NCBI GenBank assembly: GCA_030141605.1
Contig: JAQGDQ010002409.1
Location: forward strand, 1-64,000
Length of the DNA stretch: 64,000 nucleotides
From: Tubiluchus corallicola
Lineage: Eukaryota; Priapulida; Priapulimorpha; Priapulimorphida; Tubiluchidae
Direction of reading: 5' to 3'
Position 1 is the first letter of the stretch. Every line of letters begins with the position of its first letter. The notes below the pieces were generated by a model that was not told where the DNA came from, made no database searches, and saw only the letters and a list, made by a program, of their open reading frames with translations. Shown piece by piece: positions 10,651 to 19,418 of this stretch. A program made the translations under genes and the position numbers.

Positions 10651-12447
10651 ATGAAAATGACTTACATTCTACAACTAACAAGGGCTTTTCTTATCATACT
10701 TTTTTTATTTGTATTTCATCTTCAGGATTCCTTTTCACAAGTAGGACAACCTAATGTTATACTTATATTAACAGACGACCAAGGATATGGAGACCTTAGT
10801 ATAACAGGAAATTCTTATATAGAAACTCCTCAAATAGATAAGTTTGCAAAAGCCAACATTACATTAGACAGGTTTATGGTATCAGCTGTATGCTCACCTA
10901 CAAGAGCCAGTTTACTGACAGGACGCTACCACCTTGCAACAGGCGTAAATTGGGTAACAAGAAGAAAAGAAGTAATGAGCAGTAACGAAATTACCATAGC
11001 CGAAATATTTAAAGAAGCAGGTTACAAAACAGGCTGTTTTGGTAAATGGCACAATGGAGCTCAATATCCACACAACCCTAATGGACAAGGTTTTGACGAG
11101 TTTTGGGGCTTTTGTGCAGGACATTGGAACAATTACTTTTCTCCCATTTTAGAACACAACAACGGTGAATTTGTAAAAACCAAAGGCTATATTACTGATA
11201 TTTTAACAGACAAAGCCTTAGAATTTATAATAGAAAACAAAGATGAGCCCTTCTTTTGCTATATACCTTACAATGCTCCACACGGACCTTTTCAAGTACC
11301 TGATAAGTATTTTAAAAAATATAAAAACAAAGGATTGAGCAACAAAGATGCTGCTATATATGGTATGTGTGAAAACATAGACGACAACTTTGGAAGGATA
11401 ATTAAAACCTTGGAAGAACACCATCTTTCAGACAATACAATTGTGATATACACCTCAGATAATGGACCTTACGGAAAGCGCTACAATGCACAAATGAAAG
11501 GCACAAAAGGCACAGTTCACGAAGGAGGAGTAAGAGTTCCCTTCTTTATGAAAGTTCCATCGCTCAACTCTCAAAGTTACACAGTCAAAGAACTCACAGC
11601 ACACATAGACATACTCCCCACACTTGCAGAGCTTTGCAACGTTTCCATACCTAAGGAGATAGACATTCACGGGAAAAGTATAGTTTCATTGCTAAAAGGC
11701 GAAAATAAACTTTGGGAAGAACGCATTATTTTCACACACAATCAGCCTTGGACATTTGAAATTGCTCCTGCTGGTGCAGTAAGAACAGAAAAATACAGAA
11801 TGGTATATAGCAGAAACAATGATACTCTGCTTTACAATATGCAAACAGACCCTTATCAATTGAACGATATTGCAAAACAAAACAAAGAGATAGTAGAAAA
11901 ATTCAACAAGCTATACTACCAATGGTTTATGAATGTTACAATAAACGGTAAAGAACCACGAGCAGAGCCTATTGAAATAGGACATAAAGAAGCCCCCAAA
12001 GTTATTATGCCTGCTCACGAAGCACACCTAAAAGGAGGCGTAAAGTACAATGGAAAAAAAGGCTGGGCTAACGATTGGGCAACAAATTTTAAAAATAAAA
12101 AAGGAGTGATGGTTTGGGACATTAAAGTAGTAGAGGCTGGAAACTACGATATTCACATAAACTATGCTTGTCCTAAAAAAGACATAGGTTTCAATATCAT
12201 TGTAGAATACGGAGATAAAAAAACAACAACTGTTTTGGATAAGCCTTATAGTGCAAAGACTTTAAAAAGTCCCGACAGGGTGAAAAGAACAGAAGTATAT
12301 GAAAAAAAATGGGGTAGTTTCCTTATCCAAAATGTAAAACTAAAAAAAGGAGAATATAAATTTAGGTTGAGGGTAGATGATAATATAAACAAAAACAACG
12401 ACTTCGCCCTTAAAGATGTAGTTGTATCTAAAACAATTGTTCAATAA
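10651..12447 (+). CDS. S1 sulfatase with C-terminal beta-sandwich extension
   Basis: 598 residues. A signal peptide (about 1-29) leads into an alkaline-phosphatase-fold sulfatase with the N-terminal metal site TDDQGYGD and the formylglycine motif CSPTR at Cys81, in AVCSPTRASLLTGRY. The Cys must be oxidised by a maturase, not in this window. Further signatures are FGKWHNG and YTSDNGPYG. The catalytic part ends near residue 450; an extra domain of about 140 residues follows, beta-rich and reminiscent of a carbohydrate-binding sandwich (WDIKVVEAGNYDIHINYACP). It probably removes a sulfate ester from a locus glycan in the periplasm. The overlap region with the next sulfatase is short, so the two are probably co-translated. 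Confidence 0.93.
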   Translation: MKMTYILQLTRAFLIILFLFVFHLQDSFSQVGQPNVILILTDDQGYGDLSITGNSYIETPQIDKFAKANITLDRFMVSAVCSPTRASLLTGRYHLATGVNWVTRRKEVMSSNEITIAEIFKEAGYKTGCFGKWHNGAQYPHNPNGQGFDEFWGFCAGHWNNYFSPILEHNNGEFVKTKGYITDILTDKALEFIIENKDEPFFCYIPYNAPHGPFQVPDKYFKKYKNKGLSNKDAAIYGMCENIDDNFGRIIKTLEEHHLSDNTIVIYTSDNGPYGKRYNAQMKGTKGTVHEGGVRVPFFMKVPSLNSQSYTVKELTAHIDILPTLAELCNVSIPKEIDIHGKSIVSLLKGENKLWEERIIFTHNQPWTFEIAPAGAVRTEKYRMVYSRNNDTLLYNMQTDPYQLNDIAKQNKEIVEKFNKLYYQWFMNVTINGKEPRAEPIEIGHKEAPKVIMPAHEAHLKGGVKYNGKKGWANDWATNFKNKKGVMVWDIKVVEAGNYDIHINYACPKKDIGFNIIVEYGDKKTTTVLDKPYSAKTLKSPDRVKRTEVYEKKWGSFLIQNVKLKKGEYKFRLRVDDNINKNNDFALKDVVVSKTIVQ

Positions 12448-12457
12448 CATAAAATTT

Positions 12458-13819
12458 ATGAAAATGTATAAACAAATCTTTCTTTTCTTCTGTGCAATTA
12501 TTCTTGCCTATAATATAACTAAGGCAGCAGACAAACCTAATATAATTATTATAGTTGCAGACGATTTAGGCTATGGAGACCTTTCTTGCTTTGGAGCAAC
12601 AGACTTGAAAACACCTAACATTGATAAGATAGCTGATAGTGGTATTAGGTTTACCAATTTTCACAGCAATTCTTCGGTATGCTCTCCTGCCAGAGCATCG
12701 CTATTAACAGGGCGTTACCCTGATATGGTAGGTGTTCCGGGAGTTATTAGAAATAAAAAGAGTAATAGTTTTGGATATTTTTCTCCTGACGCTATTACCC
12801 TGCCTCAAATAATCAAAAACGCAGGTTACAAAACAGCAATGATAGGTAAATGGCACCTTGGCTCTGCCTCTCCTAATCTGCCAAACGATAGAGGCTTTGA
12901 CTTTTACAAAGGCTGGTTGCTTGGAATGACCGATTATTACAAACACGAAAGATATGGGCAAAATTGGATGTTTGAAAACAAAGAACGTATAACACCCAAG
13001 GGACACGTTACCGACTTGTTTACCAACTGGGCTATACAGTACATCAACGAGCAAAAAAACAAAGAGCAACCCTTCTGCTTGTTTTTGACTTATACTGCTC
13101 CACACACGCCTCTTCAACCTCGTCAAGATTACTTAGATGCCGTGTTGAAACGAGAAAAAAACATAGATACTAAGAGGGCTAAATACATTGGCTTGGTAGA
13201 GCATATGGACGATGGTATAGGACAAATTGTAGCAGCACTAAAAAAAGCAAATAAATATGACAACACACTTATTATTTTCACTTCCGACAATGGTGGGGTA
13301 CTGAAAGCAGGAGCAAACAATGGTATATATAATGGAGAGAAAGGAGATGTTTTTGAGGGTGGGGTAAGAGTGCCTATGTGTCTTTCTTGGGGCAATAAAA
13401 TACCTTCTAAACAAGTAAATAACCATTATGTAGCAATGATGGATATTTTTCCTACAATAGCAGATATAACAGGCGTAAATATTGATAACAACATAGAAGG
13501 AAAAACCTTTAAACCCTACATAGAAGGGCAGCAAGACAATTTATACCCCAACCGCTCTATCATATACGTAAGAAGGGGAGGAGGGTCAGGAAAATTTGGT
13601 GCTGCATTTTACGGAGTACAAAAAGGAAAGTGGAAACTTTTGCAGAACAGTTCTTTTGAACCGATGAGATTCTATAATATGGAAACGGATTTCGTAGAGA
13701 AAAATCCTATAAACCCGAAAGAAAGACCTAAGCAGCACAAAGAATTTATCAGTACATTACAGAAACATATTATTCAGGCAGGAAAAATACCTTGGGGAAA
13801 TAGCAGTGCAGATGATTAA
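12458..13819 (+). CDS. S1 family sulfatase
   Basis: 453 residues from the ATG at 12458. An upstream TTG at 12422 lies inside the previous gene and would put 12 residues ahead of the signal peptide, so it was not chosen. The signal peptide ends near TKAADKPN. The metal site is VADDLGYGD and the formylglycine Cys75 sits in VCSPARASLLTGRYP; GKWHLG and FTSDNGG follow. Length and motif order are those of an arylsulfatase A/GalN-sulfatase-like enzyme. It differs from its three sulfatase neighbours, suggesting distinct sulfate positions in the substrate. Exact linkage specificity is not predictable here. Confidence 0.93.
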   Translation: MKMYKQIFLFFCAIILAYNITKAADKPNIIIIVADDLGYGDLSCFGATDLKTPNIDKIADSGIRFTNFHSNSSVCSPARASLLTGRYPDMVGVPGVIRNKKSNSFGYFSPDAITLPQIIKNAGYKTAMIGKWHLGSASPNLPNDRGFDFYKGWLLGMTDYYKHERYGQNWMFENKERITPKGHVTDLFTNWAIQYINEQKNKEQPFCLFLTYTAPHTPLQPRQDYLDAVLKREKNIDTKRAKYIGLVEHMDDGIGQIVAALKKANKYDNTLIIFTSDNGGVLKAGANNGIYNGEKGDVFEGGVRVPMCLSWGNKIPSKQVNNHYVAMMDIFPTIADITGVNIDNNIEGKTFKPYIEGQQDNLYPNRSIIYVRRGGGSGKFGAAFYGVQKGKWKLLQNSSFEPMRFYNMETDFVEKNPINPKERPKQHKEFISTLQKHIIQAGKIPWGNSSADD

Positions 13820-13844
13820 CTTACTACAACATATTGCCCCTACA

Positions 13845-15884
13845 ATGAACCTAAGTTTTACTGCAAGGTTAATACTTCTTTGTGTAAGTATCTCTCTTAC
13901 TGCACAAGAGAATATCATACTCGAAGAAGACTTCCTTTCCAATAAAAATCTCAAAGAAATATCATTGAAAGGAAAAGGTAAAGGAAAATATAATATATCC
14001 GACAATCAACTTAAAATAACTTCGGAGAATGAACATTACTATGGAATGTATTACCCACAACCTATTTCTGGGAGCTTTGAGGCAATTGTATCGTACAAAG
14101 AAGATAGAAATGTAGGTATTGCCATTATAAAAGAAAAAAATGGACAACCAGACTTGAACAATTACGTTATTTTCTGCATAACAAAAAACGAAGAAAACAC
14201 CACCCAAATATATCTTTTAGACAAACAAAAGGGAAAAGAAAACATTTTAGACAATACAAAAATAATAGAAGACAAAGAATGGGCTTATCATCATAAATTA
14301 GATGGTAAACAGTATTCTATTCCCTTTCAACATACTACGGGAAAGGCTAAAATATATTTAGATGCAGAGGCTAATTTTTTTCACTATTACTATGGTGTTG
14401 AAAAAAATATATATGGCAAAACCAAAGAGGGGTATATGGAAATTTCTCCTTCTAGAGCATTGGGGAAGAAAGGACAAAAATACTTTGTTGCTTTAATCTC
14501 CTTAGGTGGCAAAGTCAATTTTCAGAAGCTAACCATAAAAAACACATCCATCCAAGATATAGACAATACCCAAACAGGGTTTAAAGCTATGAGAAGAAAT
14601 TACACATGGTCAGGATTTTCGGGCGACGCTTTGGTAGTTACTTTTAGCAACGAGTTTCCATTCTGCAAAAATGACCATAAATTTGTGTTTTGGGAGCAGG
14701 CAAACTATATTCCCGTATGGCATATAAACAATCAACTATTGTTTTCTTATGAATTTGTAGAAACGTGGTGGAGCAAAACTCCACAAAACTGCTATGAGCC
14801 TATGTCCGACCGCCTCAACCGCTGGTCGAACGTAAAACTCATAGAAAATAACAAAGTGAGAAAAGTTGTTCGATGGGAATACGTCTTATGCAACCCTAAC
14901 TACAAGGTACCAATGGACGGCACAGGAAAACAACTGCCTGAGGTAAAAGAGTATTACTACATCTATCCTGATGGGAGTTTTACTCGTCATATTCATTATT
15001 TTCCTAAACTTGATACAAAACATCGTTCTTGGCACGAGCTTAGCGAACTTATTGTAATAGCAGGCAATAAAACGCATCCAGCAGAACACTTGCAAACTCC
15101 TGCCTTAACTATTAGCAACTTAGAAAAAACACAAGAGTATCTGCACAAAGGGAAAAAAAGAACTCTATTTTCTACTGAAGAATGGAAGCAAGCCTTATTA
15201 GTATCTCACCTCTTGCCCTCTACGGATGCTTTTTGTGCATTCTCCTTTGATGATAAGTTCCTTGAAACTTATTCAAACAGCAAATGTAAAGTAGATATAT
15301 CGTGGCACGGAAGAAATTATAAAATGTCTCATTGGCCTGTGAGTAAAGAGCCTTATGTAGTTCCTTCTAAATCAAAAACACAATGGAAAGCAAGTGTATC
15401 TCACACATCATTGGCAGGAGTGGGAGCTTTGAACGAAACAAGTTGGAAAGAAGATACATATTACCTCGTAGACAAAAGGGGAAGAAAATACCGCATTTGG
15501 GTAATGCTGGGAGGGTTGAGCCAATCGAACAATGTAGAATTTATAAAAGAGTATACAAAATGGTGGTTGTGGGAGAAAAACATAAGAATAAGTAAAAACT
15601 CAACTTGTATATACGAAAAAAATAACCGAATAGATAAAACATTAGTGTTTGATAACACAAGTTCAACCTCAACCCCTAATTGTTCTTTTACCATTTCTGC
15701 TAATGACCAAGAAAAACTTATCAATCCTGTTATTTACATTAAGAATTGGAACAAAGAAACAATAAATGTAAAAATCAATGGAATTTTAAGCAAAGCATTT
15801 AGATACCATTATTACAAAAATGGAAATGCTATTGTTTCAATAAATGGGATATATGACAGTGACTTAACAATAGAAATAAAATAA
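13845..15884 (+). CDS. Large exported protein of unknown function in sulfatase locus
   Basis: 679 residues from the ATG at 13845, which begins a clear signal peptide (MNLSFTARLILLCVSIS, cleavage near TAQ). Earlier GTG (13806) and ATG (13812) codons overlap or abut the previous stop. I do not recognise a named family. The first 230 residues look like a concanavalin A/LamG-type beta-sandwich (YGMYYPQPISGSFEAIVSY). The rest is beta-rich and aromatic, with dense conserved-looking patches: NCYEPMSDRLNRWSN, VRWEYVL, YYIYPDGSFTRHIHYF, WHELSELIVI and WHGRNYKMSHWP. I recall similar proteins beside sulfatases in Bacteroidota and Planctomycetes, but not a function. It could be a new glycoside hydrolase, lyase or binding protein for the same glycan. 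Confidence 0.85.
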   Translation: MNLSFTARLILLCVSISLTAQENIILEEDFLSNKNLKEISLKGKGKGKYNISDNQLKITSENEHYYGMYYPQPISGSFEAIVSYKEDRNVGIAIIKEKNGQPDLNNYVIFCITKNEENTTQIYLLDKQKGKENILDNTKIIEDKEWAYHHKLDGKQYSIPFQHTTGKAKIYLDAEANFFHYYYGVEKNIYGKTKEGYMEISPSRALGKKGQKYFVALISLGGKVNFQKLTIKNTSIQDIDNTQTGFKAMRRNYTWSGFSGDALVVTFSNEFPFCKNDHKFVFWEQANYIPVWHINNQLLFSYEFVETWWSKTPQNCYEPMSDRLNRWSNVKLIENNKVRKVVRWEYVLCNPNYKVPMDGTGKQLPEVKEYYYIYPDGSFTRHIHYFPKLDTKHRSWHELSELIVIAGNKTHPAEHLQTPALTISNLEKTQEYLHKGKKRTLFSTEEWKQALLVSHLLPSTDAFCAFSFDDKFLETYSNSKCKVDISWHGRNYKMSHWPVSKEPYVVPSKSKTQWKASVSHTSLAGVGALNETSWKEDTYYLVDKRGRKYRIWVMLGGLSQSNNVEFIKEYTKWWLWEKNIRISKNSTCIYEKNNRIDKTLVFDNTSSTSTPNCSFTISANDQEKLINPVIYIKNWNKETINVKINGILSKAFRYHYYKNGNAIVSINGIYDSDLTIEIK

Positions 15885-15910
15885 CTACCAATAATAAGCA
15901 ATTCAAAAAA

Positions 15911-17284
15911 ATGAAAAAAAACATCATTGCAATCAGCTGTTATATTCTTCTTTTTGCTTTTGGACTAACCAAAACACTGAAAGCAGAAAAAGAACAACCG
16001 AACATAATAATCATATACACAGATGATCAAGGCTATTCCGACTTAGGGTGCTATGGTGCAGTGGGATTTGAAACACCCCATTTGGACAAAATGGCAGCAG
16101 AAGGAGTACGTTTTACAAACTTTTATGCAGGTTCAAATATATGTTCTCCATCAAGAATGGCAATGCTCACAGGACGTTACCCTGTCCGAGCTGGAATGCC
16201 CAAGGTATTGATGCACTATTCTAAAACAGGAATACATAAAGATGAAGTTACCATTGCAGAAATGCTAAAAGAGCAAGGGTATAAAACTGCCATTGTAGGT
16301 AAATGGCACTTGGGTCATTTCGAAGAGTCGTTACCTCTCCAACACGGATTTGACGAATTTTATGGCTTGCCTTTTTCTAACGACCTTAAAGTAAACGGAG
16401 TGCTTCCTTTCTACAAAGGGAACGAAGTAATAGAAAAGAACCCTGATAATTCTATGCTGACAACTCGCTACACAGAATATGCAGTTCAATTTATAAAAGA
16501 GAACAGAAACAATCCATTTTTTCTTTATCTCGCCCATTCTATGCCCCATACACCTTTGGGTGTTTCTGACAAATTTAAAGGTAAGTCAAATTTAGGTTTA
16601 TATGGCGATGTAATGATGGAAATAGATTGGTCGGTTGGAGAAATAATGAAACAACTTAAAGAACTGGACTTAGATAAAGAAACATTGGTTTTCTTTTCTT
16701 CTGATAATGGTCCTTCTTTAAAACAAGGAAAACACGCAGGAAACTCCTACCCACTAAGAGAGGGAAAAGGAACAACCTTTGAAGGAGGACATAGAGTGCC
16801 ATGTGTAATATGGATGCCTCAATCCATAGCAGAAGGAATAGTAGTAGATAAAATGGCTGCTCAAATAGATTGGTTTCCAACTATTGCACATATCTGTAAA
16901 GCCAATTTGCCTGATACAAAAATTGATGGTGTAAACCTATGGGACTTACTACTTGGCAAAGATGTTACTCCAAGAAAAGAGTTTTTCTTTTACAAAGCTG
17001 CTACATTAGAAGCTTACAGAAAGAAAGATTATAAACTACACTTGCCACACGGCTATTGGACACCTACAAATGAATTGATAGAAATAGGTAAGACAAAACT
17101 TAAACAAGAAAGAAAAGAGATTGAATTATCATTATTTAATCTACAAACAAATATATCAGAAGATGATAACAAGCGAATTGATGACGAGGAAATAATAAAG
17201 AAGATGAAAAAACGAATGCAAACATTTGACGAAAAGTTGCAAAAAAATAAGAGAAAGCAATATAAAGTAAAAACAAATAATTAA
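15911..17284 (+). CDS. S1 family sulfatase
   Basis: 457 residues. The signal peptide ends near TLKAEKEQPN. The metal site is YTDDQGYSDLG; formylglycine Cys78 is in ICSPSRMAMLTGRYP; GKWHLGH and FSSDNGPS follow. The arylsulfatase A-like fold is complete, with a C-terminal Lys-rich tail of about 40 residues. It follows the unknown protein by 26 bp and is part of the same run. Expected role: periplasmic desulfation of oligosaccharides imported by the SusC/D pair. The position of the sulfate it removes is unknown. Confidence 0.93.
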   Translation: MKKNIIAISCYILLFAFGLTKTLKAEKEQPNIIIIYTDDQGYSDLGCYGAVGFETPHLDKMAAEGVRFTNFYAGSNICSPSRMAMLTGRYPVRAGMPKVLMHYSKTGIHKDEVTIAEMLKEQGYKTAIVGKWHLGHFEESLPLQHGFDEFYGLPFSNDLKVNGVLPFYKGNEVIEKNPDNSMLTTRYTEYAVQFIKENRNNPFFLYLAHSMPHTPLGVSDKFKGKSNLGLYGDVMMEIDWSVGEIMKQLKELDLDKETLVFFSSDNGPSLKQGKHAGNSYPLREGKGTTFEGGHRVPCVIWMPQSIAEGIVVDKMAAQIDWFPTIAHICKANLPDTKIDGVNLWDLLLGKDVTPRKEFFFYKAATLEAYRKKDYKLHLPHGYWTPTNELIEIGKTKLKQERKEIELSLFNLQTNISEDDNKRIDDEEIIKKMKKRMQTFDEKLQKNKRKQYKVKTNN

Positions 17285-17322
17285 AATTATAATATAGTTC
17301 AAAATTTTAAATTAAATTTATT

Positions 17323-18639
17323 ATGAAAAATGCGAGCAAAATTTTAATAGGATTCTTGTCCCTAATAATTTCCGTTTCGTCTTATAGTGCCAAAAAGCCT
17401 AATGTAATATTAATACTTATTGACGATATAGGTGTAGAGGCTGTTACTTGCTATGGAGGTGAAAGTTATAATACTCCTCATTTAGACAAGTTAGCAGGAG
17501 AAGGAATACGTTTTGAACACTGTTATTCCCAACCTTTATGCACCCCTTCGCGTGTTAAAATAATGACGGGTAAATACAACTCTCGCAATTATGTAAATTT
17601 TGGAATATTAAAAGATGGTGAATACACTTTTGCTAATGCTTTTCAGGACAATGGCTACAAGACTTGTGTCGCAGGTAAATGGCAACTCAGTCAGAATGTA
17701 GAAAATGCACTTGAAAAACCTTATGAGTTTGGGTTTCATACTTATGCTCTTTGGCAAATAGGGGATAAGGCAGATAAAGGTTCACGCTACAAATCACCTA
17801 GTATTTGGCAGGATGGAAAAAAAATAAAAAATACAGATGGAAAATATGGACCTGATATATTTGTTAATTTCATATTAGAATTTATTGAAAAGAATAAAAA
17901 CGAACCTTTCTTTGTTTACTACCCTATGGCACTGGTTCACGACCCATTTCAACCTACTCCCAACCAAAAGAAATTTAAATCTATAGAAGGAGATAAGTCT
18001 TTGAACGAGCCTAAATACTTCAAAAACCAAGTGGAATATATGGATGAAATTTTTGAAAAAATAACCTCCAAATTAGACAAAGAAAACCTAAGGGAAAACA
18101 CTGTTATTATGATAGTGGGAGATAATGGAACACACTCCAAAATAGTTTCTACCTACAAGGGAGAAGAATACAAAGGCGGTAAAGGATGGTCTATCGCAGC
18201 TGGAACACACGTACCATTTATTGTGAATTGGCAAGGAACTGTAAAGTCTAACCAAGTAAATGATAACTTAATAGATTTCTCCGATTTCCTCCCTACACTA
18301 ATGGATATAATAGGGATGAAAACTCCTGATGACCTAGATGGAATAAGTTTTTACAATCAATTGATAGGGAAAAAGCACACTCCACGAGATTTTATATTTT
18401 GCAGTTATTTTGGAAAATCGAAGTATCCTAAAAAACAATTTGCCCATAATAAAAAATGGAAGTTATATGACGATGGAAGATTTTATAACATTAAAAAGGA
18501 TAGATTAGAAAAGAATGATTTATCAAACAAAAACTTAGCAAAAGAAGCCCTAAAAACGAAAGAATATTTGCACAAAAAACTCTTTACTTATAGAAAAGAA
18601 GTGCCTGTGCAGCAAAAAAAGAAGAAAAAAAAGAAATAA
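17323..18639 (+). CDS. S1 family sulfatase with poly-lysine tail
   Basis: 438 residues; signal peptide about 1-23. The metal site is LIDDIGVEAV, so one usual Asp position is held by the first Asp pair only; formylglycine Cys73 is in LCTPSRVKIMTGKY. GKWQLSQ replaces the usual GKWHLG: the His that normally follows KW is Gln. IVGDNGTHSK supplies the second metal site. The protein ends VPVQQ followed by seven lysines, coded by an A-rich run that slippage could change. It is the most divergent of the four sulfatases and the last gene of the locus, followed by a hairpin. Function as a sulfatase is likely, but the KWQ change is worth noting. Confidence 0.88.
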   Translation: MKNASKILIGFLSLIISVSSYSAKKPNVILILIDDIGVEAVTCYGGESYNTPHLDKLAGEGIRFEHCYSQPLCTPSRVKIMTGKYNSRNYVNFGILKDGEYTFANAFQDNGYKTCVAGKWQLSQNVENALEKPYEFGFHTYALWQIGDKADKGSRYKSPSIWQDGKKIKNTDGKYGPDIFVNFILEFIEKNKNEPFFVYYPMALVHDPFQPTPNQKKFKSIEGDKSLNEPKYFKNQVEYMDEIFEKITSKLDKENLRENTVIMIVGDNGTHSKIVSTYKGEEYKGGKGWSIAAGTHVPFIVNWQGTVKSNQVNDNLIDFSDFLPTLMDIIGMKTPDDLDGISFYNQLIGKKHTPRDFIFCSYFGKSKYPKKQFAHNKKWKLYDDGRFYNIKKDRLEKNDLSNKNLAKEALKTKEYLHKKLFTYRKEVPVQQKKKKKKK

Positions 18640-18688
18640 TTAGAGTAATGTAATAAGTATTAACACCAAAAATAATATTGCTTTTGAA

Positions 18689-18721
18689 TAGCAGTAAAAG
18701 TTAGCTTAACTTTTACTGCTA
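18689..18721 (+). terminator. Perfect 15-bp hairpin after the sulfatase locus
   Basis: Bases 18689-18703 and 18707-18721 are exact reverse complements around a GCT loop. It lies 49 bp after the last sulfatase stop and before ruvC, so it is probably the transcription terminator of the polysaccharide locus. The following bases are AT-rich but lack a long T run, so termination strength is uncertain. Confidence 0.7.
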
Positions 18722-18808
18722 ATTTCTAATACATTATTTAAATTTATACACTATTGCCAAAAATAATATTTACCTTTGCTTGTCTCTTTTTAATAAAAAT
18801 TGTTAGGT

Positions 18809-19375
18809 TTGAAACAAGAAAAAATAATACTTGGCATAGACCCCGGTACTACTGTAATGGGCTACGGTATCTTAAAAACAGAAGGAAAAAAGAAATCGCA
18901 AGTTCTTAGCTTTGGAGTATTGGAACTGCACAAGTACAACGATCATTACGTAAAATTAAAAAAGATATTTCAGCGTACTACACAATTAATAAAAGAATAT
19001 CACCCTGACGAGCTGGCTATAGAGGCTCCATTCTATGGTAAAAACGTGCAATCAATGTTAAAACTTGGCAGAGCACAAGGAGCTGTTATAGCAGCCTGCT
19101 TAGAAAGAGAGATACCTATATTTGAATACGCACCTCGTAAAATAAAATTAGCTATTACAGGCACAGGTACTGCCTCCAAAGAACAAGTAGCCGACTTGCT
19201 CACTAAATTTTTAAAAATAAAAAACGAAATACAATACTTAGATGCTACTGATGGCTTAGCAGCAGCTTATTGCCATTTTATACAATCTAACTCCGCTATT
19301 GCTACCACTAAAACCAATCAAAGTTGGGAGAGCTTTATTAAAGAAAATCCGGAGAAATTAAAAGTTGAATTATAA
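18809..19375 (+). CDS. ruvC: Holliday junction endonuclease RuvC
   Basis: 188 residues. RuvC cuts Holliday junctions with RuvAB during recombinational repair. Its acidic residues are visible: Asp in LGIDPGTTVMGYG, Glu in IEAPFYGKN and the Asp/His pair in LDATDGLAAAYCH. No ATG is available; the frame opens at TTG 18800, but TTG 18809 gives KQEKIILGIDPG, the usual distance to the first catalytic Asp. A TAnnTTTG element (TACCTTTG, 18771-18778) lies just upstream, giving a short leader. Length is normal. Its 3' end faces hemH. Confidence 0.95.
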   Translation: MKQEKIILGIDPGTTVMGYGILKTEGKKKSQVLSFGVLELHKYNDHYVKLKKIFQRTTQLIKEYHPDELAIEAPFYGKNVQSMLKLGRAQGAVIAACLEREIPIFEYAPRKIKLAITGTGTASKEQVADLLTKFLKIKNEIQYLDATDGLAAAYCHFIQSNSAIATTKTNQSWESFIKENPEKLKVEL

Positions 19376-19418
19376 AAGATAGGTACACTATAACATAAGT
19401 AAGTTTTTGTATGAAAAA

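Noticed and set aside
12422-12457. Earlier TTG start for the second sulfatase
   Set aside because: It overlaps the previous gene and would displace the signal peptide that begins at 12458.
12704-13126. 140-codon - frame opposite the second sulfatase
   Set aside because: Shadow of the sulfatase coding frame; Cys- and Val-rich nonsense without domain pattern.
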